This document shows positions 12,564 to 12,706 of a DNA stretch of 12,706 nucleotides, one piece after another. Both the position numbers and the translations under genes were made by a program. Origin of the DNA: an uncultured Ruminococcus sp. (GTDB lineage: Bacteria; Bacillota; Clostridia; Oscillospirales; Ruminococcaceae); contig CAMOEP010000034.1 in NCBI GenBank assembly GCA_946612185.1, positions 1 through 12,706 on the forward strand, read 5' to 3'. The notes beneath the pieces are model-generated. The model made no database searches. It saw only the letters and a program-made list of their open reading frames with translations, and was not told the origin of the DNA. The stretch's first letter is position 1; the number at the start of each line of letters is the position of its first letter.

Positions 12564-12706
12564 GAATATCCGTGCGGTGGACGCTAAGATGGATACTGTT
12601 ACCGATGTGTTCATAAATGACGGTATCATCGAAAGCGTCGGCAACAATCTCCATACCGGTGCTGATGAGGTGATAGACGGCACTGACCTGGTGCTTATGC
12701 CTTCAC
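12544..12706 (+). CDS. pyrC: Dihydroorotase, 5' part (runs off the window)
   Basis: Only the first 54 codons are present. The start is ATG 12544 with AAGGAGG at 12531-12537, six bases upstream and inside pyrR. The N-terminal pattern matches the first beta strands of class I dihydroorotases: ILIKNIRAVD, then D.FINDGIIESVG, then the VIDG.DLVLMPS that leads into the metal-binding histidine motif beyond the edge. The enzyme closes N-carbamoyl-aspartate to dihydroorotate in pyrimidine synthesis. The first zinc ligands are not in the window, so other amidohydrolases such as a hydantoinase are formally possible, but the place after pyrR argues strongly for pyrC. Confidence 0.85.
   Translation, partial: MSSILIKNIRAVDAKMDTVTDVFINDGIIESVGNNLHTGADEVIDGTDLVLMPS

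Noticed and set aside
12255..12683. Minus-strand 142-codon frame across pyrR and pyrC
   Set aside because: It lies opposite two recognised genes, without any start signals.
1..12706. CRISPR arrays, tRNA or rRNA genes, insertion sequences
   Set aside because: I saw no regularly spaced repeat series, no tRNA cloverleaf or rRNA segments, and no transposase or integrase genes on either strand.

Overview
The window looks like chromosomal DNA of a low- to moderate-GC Gram-positive anaerobe of the Clostridia, most like Ruminococcus or a relative in the Oscillospiraceae. The reasons are the gene order lon-ysxC-lysA, strong AAGGAGG ribosome sites, extended -10 promoters of the TGn-TATAAT type, a Firmicutes-type PyrR attenuator ahead of pyrR-pyrC, and a one-piece regulator that joins a LacI-like sensor, a GGDEF-like domain and an AraC-type DNA-binding domain. 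The genus is an inference from style and neighbourhood, not from a database match.

Left part (1-5044, plus strand): 63 bases of unclear origin, then the Lon protease, the ribosome-assembly GTPase YsxC/EngB (overlapping lon by 4 bases) and diaminopimelate decarboxylase LysA (21 bases further on). These three probably form one housekeeping operon. A hairpin follows lysA, then an ImmA/IrrE-type zinc metallopeptidase gene with no helix-turn-helix partner beside it. A strong two-way terminator closes this part.

Middle part (5156-10651, minus strand): three separately transcribed genes. The first is a membrane-anchored sensor with a degenerate GGDEF domain. The second is a secreted protein of unknown function with a striking aromatic C-terminal tail. 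The third is a 728-residue LacI-sensor/degenerate-GGDEF/AraC regulator. Two gene-free stretches lie here. 6395-6788 is rich in inverted repeats, including a 119-base element with 13-bp perfect terminal inverted repeats and nested hairpins. 8040-8464 holds a clear promoter, an inverted repeat around it, and two minus-strand terminator hairpins.

Right part (10652-12706, plus strand): a divergent promoter region between the regulator and trmB. It contains a 10-bp direct repeat spaced 20 bp apart, the geometry AraC-type regulators often use. Then come trmB (tRNA m7G46 methyltransferase), a small basic 66-residue protein, and the pyrimidine operon start: promoter, PyrR-binding RNA loop, attenuator terminator, pyrR (TTG start) and the 5' end of a dihydroorotase gene (pyrC) that runs off the window.

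No complete, clearly new multi-gene system is visible. The best candidates for something undescribed are the 119-base inverted-repeat element, the aromatic-tailed secreted protein with its promoter repeats, and the two signalling proteins whose GGDEF domains have both lost their active-site residues.
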